64,000 nt of DNA from Isoetes taiwanensis (Eukaryota; Streptophyta; Lycopodiopsida; Isoetales; Isoetaceae), in contig JAJEKV010000062.1 of NCBI GenBank assembly GCA_021234155.1, positions 6,974,432 through 7,038,431 on the forward strand. Reading direction: 5' to 3'. Positions 12,476-23,070 of this stretch are shown here, in pieces. The position numbers were made by a program, and so were the translations under genes. The notes below the pieces were generated by a model, which saw only the letters and a list, made by a program, of their open reading frames with translations, had not been told where the DNA came from and did not search any database. The first letter of the stretch is position 1, and each line of letters opens with the position of its first letter.

Positions 12476-12988
12476 TGATATATGAACAGGAATCAAGAAT
12501 ACAATGGCCCGAAGGCAAGCAGGAACACGAGACAGATGCCTAGAAGGCTCAAGACTGCCGTTGAACCGGAATGGTTCGACAAGAAGGAGATGCCTCCTTA
12601 TATATCTAAGCCGACGGTCAAGATCGCGCCACTCCAATGGATGAGATCGCGCCAAGTGTCGCGCATGCATTTAGGTTCTAGAATATTCTAGAACCTCCTA
12701 GAGATAGTCCCACATATGAGGAAGCTGTGAAGGTATGTCTTCAACAAAATATTGGTAGCGCACTTGGCAAGGGTATGTGACTCGCAACTGGAAGGTTGCG
12801 AGTTTAAACCCTGTCTTGTGCAACTACCCTTTTGCATCTGTGTGACGACCATCTTTTGTATATACGAGTATAATGATCGTATGATACGAATATCCATATT
12901 GTGACGCCTTTTGCATCTATGTGACGACCATCTTTTGTATATACGAGTATAATGATCGTATGATACGAATATCCATATGGTCGTCACA
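12476..12988 (-). repeat. 3' LTR of the chromovirus
   Basis: This 513-bp LTR is longer than its partner because a 70-bp block is duplicated with a 79-bp period (about 12829-12898 and 12908-12977, each holding GTGTGACGACCATCTTTTGT or one-base variants). It also keeps CGCCAAGTGTC near 12651, which the 5' LTR has lost. On the plus strand it contains a degenerate tRNA-like block at about 12745-12815. Confidence 0.9.
12745..12815 (+). repeat. tRNA-like block inside the gypsy 3' LTR
   Basis: On the strand opposite to the element's genes, TTGGTAGCGCACTTGGC resembles a tRNA D-loop followed by the next stem, and GGTTGCGAGTTTAAACCC resembles a T arm. The 5' LTR has the equivalent at 18042-18110 with GAAGTTCAAACCCC. 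Folding is imperfect and no anticodon can be assigned, so this is a SINE-like or tRNA-derived relic, not a functional tRNA. Confidence 0.45.
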
Positions 12989-13295
12989 CCATCCCCCTCC
13001 TACGACGGCGACGAGTCCTCGGAGCTGGGGCCGGAGTACTCAAACTTGGCTTGTTCGGGTAACGTCGGTGAAACTCCGCAATTTTGTCAGGCGCATTAGT
13101 CAGATTCTCGGCAGGCTCCCAGGTTCTATCACTTGGCGAGTAACCTTCCCAATCAACAAAGTAATACAATCGTCGACGAAGAAACTTGGAGTCCAGAATC
13201 TCTTGAACCTCGAACTCCTCATGATCATCAATCTCGACTGGTGGTGGAGGTGGAGGTACTTGATCTGGAAATGGATTCGCCATATAGGGTTCCAA
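12984..13295 (-). pseudogene. Chromodomain at the end of gypsy pol
   Basis: The chromodomain tethers the integration complex to modified histones in chromoviruses. The frame reads EFEVQEILDSKF, then YYFVDWEGYSPSDRTWEPAE, then an FHRRYPNKP tail, followed by a basic end (RTRRRRRR) that runs into the LTR. The aromatic positions (Y/W/F in YYFVDWEGY and TWEP) are kept. The wording is closer to what I recall of fungal and vertebrate chromoviruses than to the KWKGYP-type of angiosperm Tekay/Reina elements; that placement is inference. A frameshift separates it from the upstream integrase C-terminus. Confidence 0.85.
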
Positions 13296-13618
13296 TCCAA
13301 CAAAGATACATGGAACACTGGGTGAAGCCGAACTGATGGCGGAAGCTCAAGACGGAAAGCAGCATCACCAACTCGTTCAATGATCCGATAGGGACCTAAG
13401 CGCCGGTAGTCGAGCTTGTTACAAGGGCGAGCTGTCGGCAAATCCTGACGCAAGAGCCAAACAAGATCATCAACTGCAAAATGAGGAGCGTCCAGACAAT
13501 GCTGATCTGCATGATAACGATAACGTGCTTGAGCCTGGAGGAGATGGTGCTGAAGATCATCCTGGAGCATGCGGAGCTTCTCGAGCCTGTCTTTGGCACT
13601 GGGATTGATCGAAGTCAT
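13100..13618 (-). pseudogene. Integrase C-terminal region (GPY/F-like) of gypsy
   Basis: The frame contains a helix typical of integrase C-terminal regions (LHHLLQAQARYRYHAD with small differences), then DLVWLL, KLDYRRLGPYRIIERVGDAA and LHPVFHVSLL. The last two are the GPY/F module and the HPVFHVSLL hallmark of chromoviruses. After HVSLL the frame is lost and the chromodomain continues in another frame. Confidence 0.9.
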
Positions 13619-14429
13619 ATCCGGGGAGCGATGAAAGACGAGTCCGCCCGTGGAGGCATGGATAGAATTATTGTAAGCAAATTACGCCACCGTAGCCAAT
13701 CAACCCAGGTCATCCCGGCCGATAATTGATGAAGCATCGCAAATCTTGCTCAACCGTTTGATTAGTGCGCCCACCGCCCCATTGGTCTCCGGATGATGTC
13801 CAGAAGAGAGCGACCGTTCCATATACAAGAGTTGCAATAGACGCTTCCAAAAGCTAGCAACAAACCGAGGGGCCGCTGGCCACCGACAATGTTATCTGGT
13901 AAGCTATGGAGTCGAACCACCTCTCGAAGCAAGAGAACCATTGTGGCTTCACTGGAGATAGAAGTGCTGCAAGGAATGAAATGTGCCATCTTGGAAAAAC
14001 GGTCAACAATAACAAGGATGGCATCATGCCCCTGGGAGGATGGAAGCTCGACAATAAAATCCATCGAAATACTCTTCCAAGGACCGGCCGAACTGGTAAA
14101 AGGCCGGGCAGCCATGTGGGCCGATTAGCCGAAGCTTTTGCACGACAACAAATATCACGTGAGCGTACAAAAGACTCAACAGTGCGGCGGAGACCTGGCC
14201 ACCAATAATCTCGAGCAATAAGTTCCAGAGTCTTGGCAATGCCAAAATGGCCGGCGAGAGGAGAATCATGACAGAACTGCAGAACTTGAAGTCGAGGGGC
14301 ACCATCCGCAATATACAGGAATCCATCATGAAACAGAAGTCCATCTCGAACCTCAAAATGATCATAGTCCAACCTCATTTGTCGGGAAGATGGTGCTGAG
14401 CCAAGCTGTGATATTATGTCCTGCGCCAA
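13619..14429 (-). pseudogene. Integrase N-terminal and core of gypsy
   Basis: Integrase joins the cDNA to the host genome. The zinc-binding part is readable in the frame starting at 14429: HDSPLAGHFGIAKTLELI, YWWPGLRRTVESFV, then a C-x-x-C-like CCRAKAS. The catalytic core (from about 14115, SMDFIVELP and VDRFSKMAHFIP) gives the first catalytic Asp. The SDRGPQFVA region with the second Asp is only readable after a frameshift near 13915. A further part reads GHHPETNGAVG. Several shifts make it non-functional. Confidence 0.9.
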
Positions 14430-14450
14430 TGGGTCAGAAGGAAGAGATGC

Positions 14451-15146
14451 TCAAACAAACTCCAACAAGGATGTATCATGAGGCCTTTCGAACAAAGTGA
14501 TGGCCATGAGCTGTAAACGATCAGGTCCTAGAATAACCTGTGATTGCTGATCAAATGCTGGCTCCCCCGCCTTAGGTTCGAAATAAGATCTACGAGAAAG
14601 AGCATCTGGTTTTCCTTGAAGCGTGCCAGGCCGAAACTTGATGATGAAATCAAAGCGGGATAGCACCTGTGTATGCCACCGAGCCTGACGACGATTAAGA
14701 ACTCGAGCAGACTGGAAATACTCCAGATTGCGATGATTCGTATACACAGTCACCTTATGAGGATAACCCTCAAGAAATCGTCGCCACTCCTGAAAAGAGT
14801 CAACAATCGCCAAAAGTTCCTTATCGTAAATAGGATAGTTGATTTTTGCAGCCTGGAACTTTCGGGAATGATAGGCGATCGGGTGCAGCTCATGATCATC
14901 CCCCTCTTGCAACAAGATGCTGCCAAGAGCAAAATCTGATGCATCAGCTTCGAGAATATAGGGACGCGCAGGATCCGGGTGTGCAAGAACAGGTGCTGCT
15001 GTAAAGACATGCTTCAGAGTGATGAATGCTGATTCTGCTTCAATTGTCCACTTAAAAGGAACATCCTTCCTGGTGAGACGTGTCAAAGGCAAGACGATCT
15101 CCGAATAGTCCTTGATGAAGTGGCGATAAAAATTGGCAAACCCCAA
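14451..15146 (-). pseudogene. RNase H domain of gypsy pol
   Basis: This is the best preserved pol segment, 231 codons without a stop. It starts with the RT thumb end (GFANFYRHFIKDYSEIV, PFKW) and passes to RNase H: ADASDFALGSILLQ, IAYHSRKF, YPIYDKELLAIV, FLEGYPHKVTVYTNHRNL, then FRPGTLQGKPDALSRRSYF. The Asp of ADAS and Glu of KELL correspond to catalytic residues. The domain removes the RNA template during reverse transcription. It continues the RT frame after a shift near 15150-15200. Confidence 0.93.
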
Positions 15147-15203
15147 GAAGCACTGTACATCTTTAACCGAGGAAGGTGTTTCTCAATCAAGAACTGACCT
15201 TCT

Positions 15204-15945
15204 CTAGATCCATCGTAACACCCTGAGACGTGATGCGATAGCCCAGAAACTCGACATTGTCCTGCTCGAACTGACACTTCTCCAGCTTGGCATAAAGTCC
15301 ATGTTCCCGTAGCTTCTGAAGGAATGTTCTTCATGCTCCTCCAAAGTCTTTGAATAAATCAGAACATCATCTAGATAGACGATAACAAAAAGATCCAAAA
15401 ACTCTCGAAAAACATCGTTAGCCATGTCTTTGAAGGTCATTGAGCATTGATAAGGCCGAAAGGCATGACGGCATACTCAAAATGATCATACCGAGTTCGA
15501 AAGGTTGTCTTCCACTCATCACCTTCCCTGATACGGATAAGATTATAGGCACCTCGAAGATCAATTTTTGTGAAGTATCGTGCACCTTGGAGCCACTCAA
15601 GTAACTTTGGAATCAGAGGGAGAGGATACCAATTACGCGCAGTGATCTTGTTGAGGTCGCGATAAATCCACGACCAGCCGCAAAGAACCATCCTTCTTGG
15701 AAACAAAGAAGATGGCAGCTCCTGCGGGTGACTGGGAATGTCGAATAAACCCAGTTGCAAGATTCTCCTCGATATATGTCCACAAAGTCTCCATTACATT
15801 GGCGACAAGCCATAGATAGGGCCAAATGGCGGGGTCGCCCCGGCTTAAGATCAATGGGGCGCCATAAGGACGATGTTCTCAGGAAGCTTGCGGCTTTGAC
15901 CTTATCAAAAACATCGCCAAAATCCTTGTACTTATCGTGAACCAC
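15204..15945 (-). pseudogene. Reverse transcriptase of gypsy pol
   Basis: RT motifs are spread over three frames: [14 protein letters not shown] and FIRHSQSP (about 15854-15633), [18 protein letters not shown] with [14 protein letters not shown] and YAVMPFGL (15760-15437), and [19 protein letters not shown] (15440 downwards; YLDD at about 15377-15366). The catalytic YLDD box and the LPLI, DLRGAY and MPFGL blocks are those of Ty3/gypsy RT. At least two frameshifts split the domain, so it cannot be active. Confidence 0.93.
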
Positions 15946-16341
15946 AGAGCAGATGTTTCGACGTTTCTAGCGAGCTAGTCGGCGGATGGACTTGATTGCA
16001 AATGCCGACCGGGATCTTGTCTACCATCTAATAAACTGTGAAGAGAGATCTTCTCGAGATACCGAAAACAGGGCGAAGAAGCCTCTACGTAAGGTGGGAT
16101 CAAGAACAGAACGAGCAGAACAACAGCCAGGCGCAGGGAGCAACCGGGACAGAATTGGAGCAGAACCGATCAAGAACCGGAGCAGGGCGTGGACCGGAGA
16201 GCGAGCGTAAAACCGAACTAGAGCAGAGCCGAGCCGAGAGCCGGGCTGGGCGGGGGATATCATCAAGAACATAATCGAATCCGGGCATGAACCGGAGCGT
16301 AAAACAGAACAACAAGGACAAAGCATCAAGAGCCCACGACA
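15946..16341 (-). repeat. Charged low-complexity spacer between protease and RT
   Basis: About 16060-16330 is rich in short purine-rich units on the plus strand (GAGCAGAAC, GAACCGGAGC, GAGCCGAG) repeated irregularly. Part of this spacer may be expanded, since typical elements have a compact PR-RT linker. No domain is recognised. Confidence 0.5.
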
Positions 16342-16803
16342 TCATATGGACCGGGTAGATATTGGTGCAGAGGCTTGAACTACAGATGAACTGGAACTAG
16401 AGCTCGAACCAACAAACCGAAAGGATCTAGTACGCCAATCAATCTGTGGGTTATGTAGCTCGAGCCAGGGCAGACCCAAGACTACTGGCGCATGTGGGCT
16501 AGCAATGAGATTGAAGGAAATGCTACAAGAAGCTCCCTCGAACAAAACGTGAAGAGGTGCAGTACATTCTGTGACTGCGCCTGAAGAGATCTCACGTCCA
16601 TCAGTCACACTAACAGAGGCTGGATGCTCGACCCTGCTTCTAGGAATGGCGTGCTTAGTAGCGAACATACTATCCATGAAGCAGGCATTCGCACCACAAT
16701 CAAGTTGCGTCATCGTCTCTATCCTCCCATTCTCCGACTCCAATGAAATAGAGATAAAAAAATTCTTTACTGACCTTGTCCGAGGGAATAAAACCTTCGT
16801 CAC
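16342..16803 (-). pseudogene. Aspartic protease of gypsy
   Basis: A retropepsin-like domain: QLDCGANACFMDS is the active-site block (normally D-S/T-G-A; here Cys follows the Asp, at residue 36 of this frame), and APVVLGLPWLELHNPQIDW is the conserved second half (LGxPWL, NPxIDW). It would cut the gag-pol polyprotein. The frame is out of register with the upstream zinc-knuckle frame, so a shift lies near 16805-16830. Confidence 0.88.
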
Positions 16804-16826
16804 ATGTGGGAGGAGTTGAAGGAATG

Positions 16827-17762
16827 TCAGGCAAACGTCGAGAGACTCCTAACTACTCGGACGGGGTTCGAACGGTTTTCCGACCGATTTGGGCGCTTCA
16901 CAGGGCATCCAAGAGCAATATGACCAGCTCCCCCACAATAGAGGCAAAGATTAGCTTCTCTCCGATGTTGCTTCTTGGCGGCAGATAAAGGTCCTCGAAC
17001 TGCCCGATCAATCTGCATAGGCTCAGGTCTGGACCTGTTGGATTCTACAGATGAAATCGAGGAAGGCGTAGCTACAGACGCTTGTGTGATTGGGAAGACC
17101 TGACTACGTCTCTCCTGCCTGCGTTCGAAGAGCCGATTATCACATCGAACCACAAATCTGATGGCTTCCTCCAAAGTCTGAGGGTCCTCCATAGATAACA
17201 GCATATCCTTGACATCCTCACGTAACCCCCTTCAAAAACAGTCTTGAAGTACAACATCATCCCAGGCAGTATCTACCGCAATTTGACGAAATTCTGATGC
17301 ATATACTGAAGCTGGACGAGAGCCTTGCCTTAGATTGCAAAGTTTTGTGACTGCTGTGCGCTGACGATCGGTGTCTCCAAAGCATGCCTCGAGCTCTGCA
17401 GTGAATAAAGCAAAATTTTGCAACTCGGGAGCCCCTTTCTCCAGCAAGGGGGCAAACCAACTCAAGGCTGATCCAGAAAGAAGAGAGCCAACTAGACCGA
17501 CCTGTTCTCGATCTGTAGGATACCTGTGAGGGTGGAGTCGAATAACAAGACGAATCTGGTTCAAAAAACCTCGAAGCTTGGATCTGGTGCCATTAAATTT
17601 TTTTGGCAGGCTGATCTTAGGTTCCGATGACCTCCCCCCGGAGCTAGAGGATGATTCATGAGAAGCTAGCCGTTCCTGGAGCTCCTTATTATTCAACTGC
17701 AACTGCTGGCATACTTGAACAAGTTGCTGGACCTGCTGTAATAAGGATGAAACCTCCTCCAT
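16827..17762 (-). pseudogene. gag of gypsy with CCHC zinc knuckle
   Basis: Gag forms the particle coat and binds RNA. The first good Met (17762) lies 22 bases inside the LTR boundary and is followed by a coiled-coil-like start (SSLLQQVQQLVQVCQQLQL). A retrotransposon-gag core follows (GSALSWFAPLL, FTAELEACFGD, SVYASEFRQIA), and CLYCGGAGHIALGC is the zinc knuckle (about 16946-16905). One in-frame TGA at 17232-17234 interrupts it; the next residues (RGLREDVKD) continue the same frame. This suggests a single CGA to TGA change. Confidence 0.9.
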
Positions 17763-17783
17763 AGAGACAGGAATCGCCCAATA

Positions 17784-18207
17784 TGATATATGAACATGAA
17801 TCAAGAATACAATGGCCCGAAGGCAAGCAGGAACACGAGACAGATGCCTAGAAGGCTCAAGACTGGCGTTGAACCGGAATGGTTCGACAAGAAGGAGATG
17901 CCTCCTTATATATCTAAGCCGATGGTCAAGATTGCGCCACTCCAATAGATGAGATCGCATGCATTTAGGTTCTAGAATATTCTAGAACTCCTAAAGATAG
18001 TCCCACATATGAGGAAGCTATGAAGGAATGTCTTCAACAAAATATTGGTAGCGCACTTGGCAAGGATATGCGACTTCGCCAATCGGAAGGTTCTTGAAGT
18101 TCAAACCCCGCCTTGTGCAACTACCCTTTTTGCATCTGTGTGACGACCATCTTTTGTACATACGAGTATAATGATCGTATGATACGAATATCCATATGGT
18201 CGTCACA
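17784..18207 (-). repeat. 5' LTR of the chromovirus
   Basis: This 424-bp LTR matches the 3' LTR throughout apart from indels and scattered substitutions. It carries a tRNA-like block at 18042-18110. The sequence just inside it, read on the minus strand (TATTGGGCGATTCC), does not match the initiator-Met primer site, so the primer is unassigned. Confidence 0.9.
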
Positions 18208-18515
18208 AAGTCTAGGTATGGACTTGAACTTCCTAGCAGGTTGTAAAGGAAAGAGTTTTGTAGGAAATTGATCAGCATCAGTGCAAAGAGCTAAAGCAAC
18301 CTGGAGAAATGCAGACTTGAATTCAGAAGTTTGTAGCTTCCAAGCCATCTACGATAGCATGGAATATTAAAACAAGGTATGACAAACATTTCACATTGAA
18401 TCTCTGTTTGGGGCAAAATATTTTCTGGAGTAAAGAGACTTGCAGGATATAACAAGAGATGGATAGCATTGGCACTACCAGATGCTGCTAGTGGAGTATT
18501 ATCTACAAATGGCAA
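18208..18515 (-). pseudogene. Possible host exon remnants next to the gypsy insertion
   Basis: On the minus strand 18515-18380 encodes LAASGSANAIHLLLYPASLF and 18346-18210 encodes EFKSAFLQVALALCTDADQF, both protein-like. Between them the sequence ends TGCTATCGTAG before the second block, which resembles a 3' splice site. The second block is cut at the LTR end. I do not recognise the family. It may be part of a gene disrupted by the gypsy element, or another dead element. Confidence 0.35.
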
Positions 18516-19115
18516 TCAAAGATTAATGCTTTAGTTGTAGTACAAAGATCTGTGTTTTGTTAAATACTAAAGTATCTTCGCCTGCTTTGGTGTTGCCTGT
18601 TGCTATTAAACAGATGCCAAATCTGAAACCCTGGAACCATAATCGTGGAAAAAAGCAATACTGAACATGTAGCATAATAGGTCTGCTTTGGCTACCTTTT
18701 CTCACGTGAACATAAAAGCATATTGTAGCGCATAGAAATTGGAACCCTAAGTTGAAGGCCCTCTGGAATAACTAAATTGCTTGTAAGAGCTGATTCTGCA
18801 GTCAGCCTTGGTGAATTGGTTCAAAGGGAGCCAGAAGGAATCTCGCAGGGGCTGCCTTCCATGGAAAGAAAAACCGTATGAAGACTGGCTTACCGAGGTC
18901 TGGAGCCAGCCGAAAACAAGGTGTAACTGGAGCTTATAAAAACCAACAAGATTTATGAAATCTAGCTGCTGACAAATTCTTCCAGGACTGAGATATCTGG
19001 CTGCAGCCACCAGCCTTTGTCGAGCTTGATTGTAGAAGATATATGGCCAAGTAGCTTTTTGTTTTAGGGTTTCAATGCCCAAGTCATATTGAGGAATTAG
19101 AACCAAGAGGCCAAA
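18516..19115. other. Unassigned sequence
   Basis: A minus-strand frame at 18747-19187 overlaps the LTR start and shows no known motif. Nothing else is seen. Confidence 0.35.
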
Positions 19116-19315
19116 TGTGACGCTCCCTGAATATATACGACCCCCGGCCGTATACATACGGGGACTTTCCCCTCCCATGGCGACCATCTCGCCGTGAGCA
19201 GGGCCCTCCGTCTATCCCGGGCCATCTATGGAGAGATGCCCGAGTGAAGGACACGGAGGGGTCATTCGGCCCACGCCTTCAATGGGGCTCGCGTGAATAC
19301 ATGTTAGCACACAGC

Positions 19316-19369
<54 letters not shown>

Positions 19370-21973
19370 CCACCACGAAGGGTGGAACATCCATCCAAAT
19401 ACCCACGGCAAAGAATATGCATCTAATCCTAAGGAAAACACCCAAAACCCCGTGTTCTACCCCGGTTCGGACTCTGTGAGGATAGATCGACGCTCGACCT
19501 CAAGAGATCGCCAGACGAGGTATAACCCGGCGCTTGGGCTATAGAACATCGGCTAGGGTTGCCACTCCATCCGCCCCTCCCGTGCACACTTTGCGATGGG
19601 TCGATTCACGCTATGGCTTTGCTATAGCCTTCCCGAGACGTTAGGCTCGAGGTATCACCCCTCGCCGAGCCTACCTGTGGGTTCATGACGCCTCCCTCCG
19701 GACGAGGCAGGTCGGGGAAGTGTCCCCTTCCGTGATCACAAGTGGTTCCATGGGTGAGCTAGAGAATACGTGCGCATCAGCGACCCCGCATCCGTGCAGG
19801 CTTACTCACCCTAAATCTACTCAAAGTGCAAGGTGCCCCATACGTCACACACTCTACACCCGTGGAGTGTTAGACCCATACCGCCCTCGTGACCGGCCAG
19901 GGCCTAGCCCATCAGAGGGAGTCTCGTGAGCCTTTTATGTTCGTGCAAGACCCCACCCCCACTTCACCACTTGTCCCTTCTTTGGTGCTAAGCCAATCCA
20001 TAGCATCTATGACCCGTTGGTCTCTTGTACACAGGCCGCATCTAATGGGAAATATATGGATCTACCTAGGAGCATACTATAAAGACGGCTCAGAGGTCTC
20101 TACCCCCCGTAATTCCCCCATTTCAAGAGTAATACTATGCAAAGAACTATCAATCCATCATTTAAGAGCAAGTACAGAATCGAGATAAGGAGAACTCACC
20201 TTTGCAACCAAGGGGTTAGTTCCTACAGTAAAAGCATAGAGAACACGAGAAATGGAAGAAATACACACAACAAGTGCCCAAACAGGCGCTACCCTAAATA
20301 TAACACAGCTAAGCTACAGACTAACCGTCGAATCGGGCTTGGGATGGCTCCATCTCGATTTCTGAAGGGTGCCTGGCTGTTGCTCCTCCTCCCCCATCTC
20401 CAATTGCTCCTAATTCGAATTGGGGCACAAAAGCCCTAATTTGGGTGTCCAAAATGGAAACCCTGCCTTGCCCAATCGATTTGGGCCAGGTGGCAGCTCC
20501 GGGTTGGCTAATATTAACTAATTTGGTATTTTAGGCCCTTTTAATATTAGATTAAGCCCTAAATTCGAATTAGGGTTAGGTTAGGTTTCCACCTTTATAA
20601 TTTAATTATTAACATAGCTAACAATGTTTAAAATGAAACGCACTTATTTAAGAAGTGCGTTTGAAAGATTCCTTCTAAAAATTTACAAAATTCTAAAATA
20701 CCCCTAAAAAGGACTCTTTTACTATCTCGTGTCTAAAGATTTATAAAACTGCTCATGAAAACAGACATTTTAGGAAGACTTAACATTAAGGAGAAGAACA
20801 ACAAAGAAAAATATCTCATTTTAGAGGGGAAAAGGACCACTACGAAAGCCAAAGATTTATTATGGGGCAAACTCATATGAAAAAATTAGACGCTTTTGTA
20901 TCTTATCCCTTAGAACGTTTATATTGGCTGTTATAGAAGACAAAAAATTTGTTATTTCACAACCATTTTGGCCATTCACAACCTTAAAAGACATTGGGAG
21001 ACAGTTGAACAAACTGCTTGAATGAAAAATTATTGTTTTTGCATCATATGGTATTACAAATGATAATACATCCACGAAATCATGCGCTTAGTTGAAGTTC
21101 CAACCGACGATCATGCCGTATAAATTTATACCGAGGAAACAGAAGTTGAAGTAGTGAAGCTCTGTGATTACATGGCCTTCTTTGTTGTTCTCGGAGATGT
21201 ATTCATCATGTCTTTGGGCTTGCACAATACCAATCCACAATATAGTGATGTTGAGAAGATAGTCAAGCTCCTTGTCAATGTTGAGAGTCTTCAAAGACAA
21301 TTCCATCATCTCAGTAGCATGCCATGCCATCGCACATTTCTCCACCAGAGAAGTATTTGTCTATCTTGCTTTTTTTTGTCTGTTTGCAAAGAAATAGGTA
21401 AACTTTTGAGGGGTTGCTACTCCTCGCACCCCTATGGACAAACTACGTAGTTTCCTTCTCGTTGAACACATGTGTCTCCATAACATTTTGGGGTCCTTTG
21501 CCTTTAGAAGCGCTTTTGAGCCCTAAAGTGAAGTTAGCATGTGTGTAGAGAAAAAAAAAGTAAAAATAACAACGGATTCGACTAATTTATGCTCTAACAT
21601 TGCATTACAAGGTCAGAGAATTTAGAACTATTTTAGAACTTTTTGAACTAAAAAACTAAGAAAAACTCAGATAAAATTATCCCTTGAGTGTGTTATTTCA
21701 ACAAGATTAAGTTGCAAAACCTTTGGGAGCAAGAAAGACCCCACAAGATTTTTGCACGATATAAACTTATACTCCCTCGGACTACATATTTTATGTATAT
21801 ATATATCTATATACATCTTATACATGTTAATATATATATATACAAGAAAATTAATACGTCCTACGGCGCATTGTTCCAGGCTACTGAGATTCTCTTGTGA
21901 TTCCTCTATATTCTTCAACATTCTATGTATTATATTTAGCATTCATGAAGATTCCCCTAGGTTCTCTTAGAAT

Positions 21974-22105
21974 TTTCTATTTTGATTGAGGTGCTTACCC
22001 ATGAGCATTTAAAACCTTCTAAAATAATCTATTTTGGATCCATTGCAACATTTTAAAATATTTTCTATTTTTAGACTGAGGTGCTTGCCCTGAGCATCTA
22101 GAATA
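21974..22105 (+). repeat. Degenerate direct repeat in the TIR element
   Basis: Two units containing TTTCTATTTT, GAGGTGCTT and GAGCAT (about 21974-22012 and 22059-22105) lie in direct orientation about 86 bp apart. The surrounding AT-rich sequence has many GATTCCCTTAGATT-like words. Confidence 0.5.
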
Positions 22106-22500
22106 TTTTTTTTTCAAGATTTATATTGTACACCTTTATTATGAAACATTTTAGAACATTCTATTGTCGCTCTTTGCAAAATCTTAAAAAAACTCTAAGA
22201 TTTATCAAGATTTTCTTAAATTCCCTTAGATATTATGAAGATTCCCTTAGATTCAATTAGATTTTAAGAGATTCTGTTAGACTTGTATATTTTCCTAGAT
22301 TCTCTTACAATTTATGAGATTTCCTTATATTCCCTTTAATTCTCCTGGATTCCCTTACATTCTAGAAATTTCTAGAACATTTTACAACTTTCTGAATATT
22401 TTAAAACTTTCAAAACATCCTAGAATATTATAGTCTATTTTATCTTAATTAGAACATTACCCTTAAGTATATTTGAAACATAAATTCTTCATAGAATTAA

Positions 22501-22568
22501 TGCTTGGTCTAGTGGTTAGAGTGGGGGGTTTGGGGGGTTAAGGATCAGGGTTCGAATCCCTCCAATAA
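22501..22568 (+). repeat. tRNA-like SINE head
   Basis: A perfect A-box consensus, TGGTCTAGTGG (22505-22515), and a perfect B box, GGTTCGAATCC (22549-22559), are 44 bases apart, as in tRNA genes. A G-rich run lies between, so a cloverleaf with a clear anticodon is not formed. An A/T-rich tail follows (ACATAAAAAATTTTAAAA). This is best read as the 5' part of a tRNA-derived SINE or a tRNA pseudogene. Confidence 0.65.
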
Positions 22569-22611
22569 CATAAAAAATTTTAAAAGCCTTTCCTTAAGGA
22601 ACGAGCATTCA

Positions 22612-22855
22612 ATATGAGCCTTAGGATCTTAGACTCGATCAACGATCAAGATCTCACCATATGAAAGCAATATGAGCCGTAGGATCTATTACATATAATT
22701 CCCAAAACCACGTGGACCGTAGGATGTGTCCCCTCAATCTGGACCGTAGGAGCGTGGTACACCTATTATATGTAAACTCCCTGGCCATCTGGGCCATAGG
22801 ATACGTCCCAAACCCACGTGAGCCGTCGAATCTCGGATGGACGGTCGGATAAGCG
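22612..22855 (+). repeat. Cluster of CCGTAGGAT-like motifs
   Basis: About seven copies of a word near GRRCCGTAGGAT occur over 240 bp: GAGCCTTAGGATC, GAGCCGTAGGATC, GGACCGTAGGATG, GGACCGTAGGAGC, GGGCCATAGGATA, GAGCCGTCGAATC, GGACGGTCGGATA. Spacing is irregular and the flanks are unrelated. The repeated short word suggests protein-binding sites, or remains of a minisatellite. Confidence 0.6.
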
Positions 22856-23070
22856 CGACAAACATAAGAACATATATACATCAGATATATATTCAATATA
22901 TATACGTTCACATATTTGTATATATAAAAAAAGCAGTATAAATTTATATGCTAGGAAGTCTCACAGATAGATTTATACCTTAAGACTTCTCTTTTTTTCG
23001 GATATATATATGTAAATATATATGTTATATATATTATATATTTATATAATACACATATATATATATATTT

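Larger units (their letters stand above)
12476..18207 (-). mobile_element. Ty3/gypsy chromovirus, degenerate, with two LTRs
   Basis: This is a minus-strand LTR retrotransposon of 5.73 kb. The 5' LTR is 17784-18207 and the 3' LTR 12476-12988; both start TGATATATGAAC and end TCGTCACA in plus-strand reading. The order gag, zinc knuckle, protease, RT, RNase H, integrase, chromodomain is that of a chromovirus. A G-rich polypurine tract (12989-13003, GGAGGGGGATGG on the minus strand) precedes the 3' LTR. Stops and frameshifts break the single expected gag-pol frame at several points. No matching TSD is visible: GAATC on the left, AAGTC on the right. Confidence 0.95.

Noticed and set aside
12476..18207. 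TSD for the gypsy element
   Set aside because: Flanking 5-mers GAATC and AAGTC do not match, so no TSD is claimed.
22501..22568. Functional tRNA gene
   Set aside because: A and B boxes are perfect but the anticodon region is a G-run and no acceptor stem pairs.
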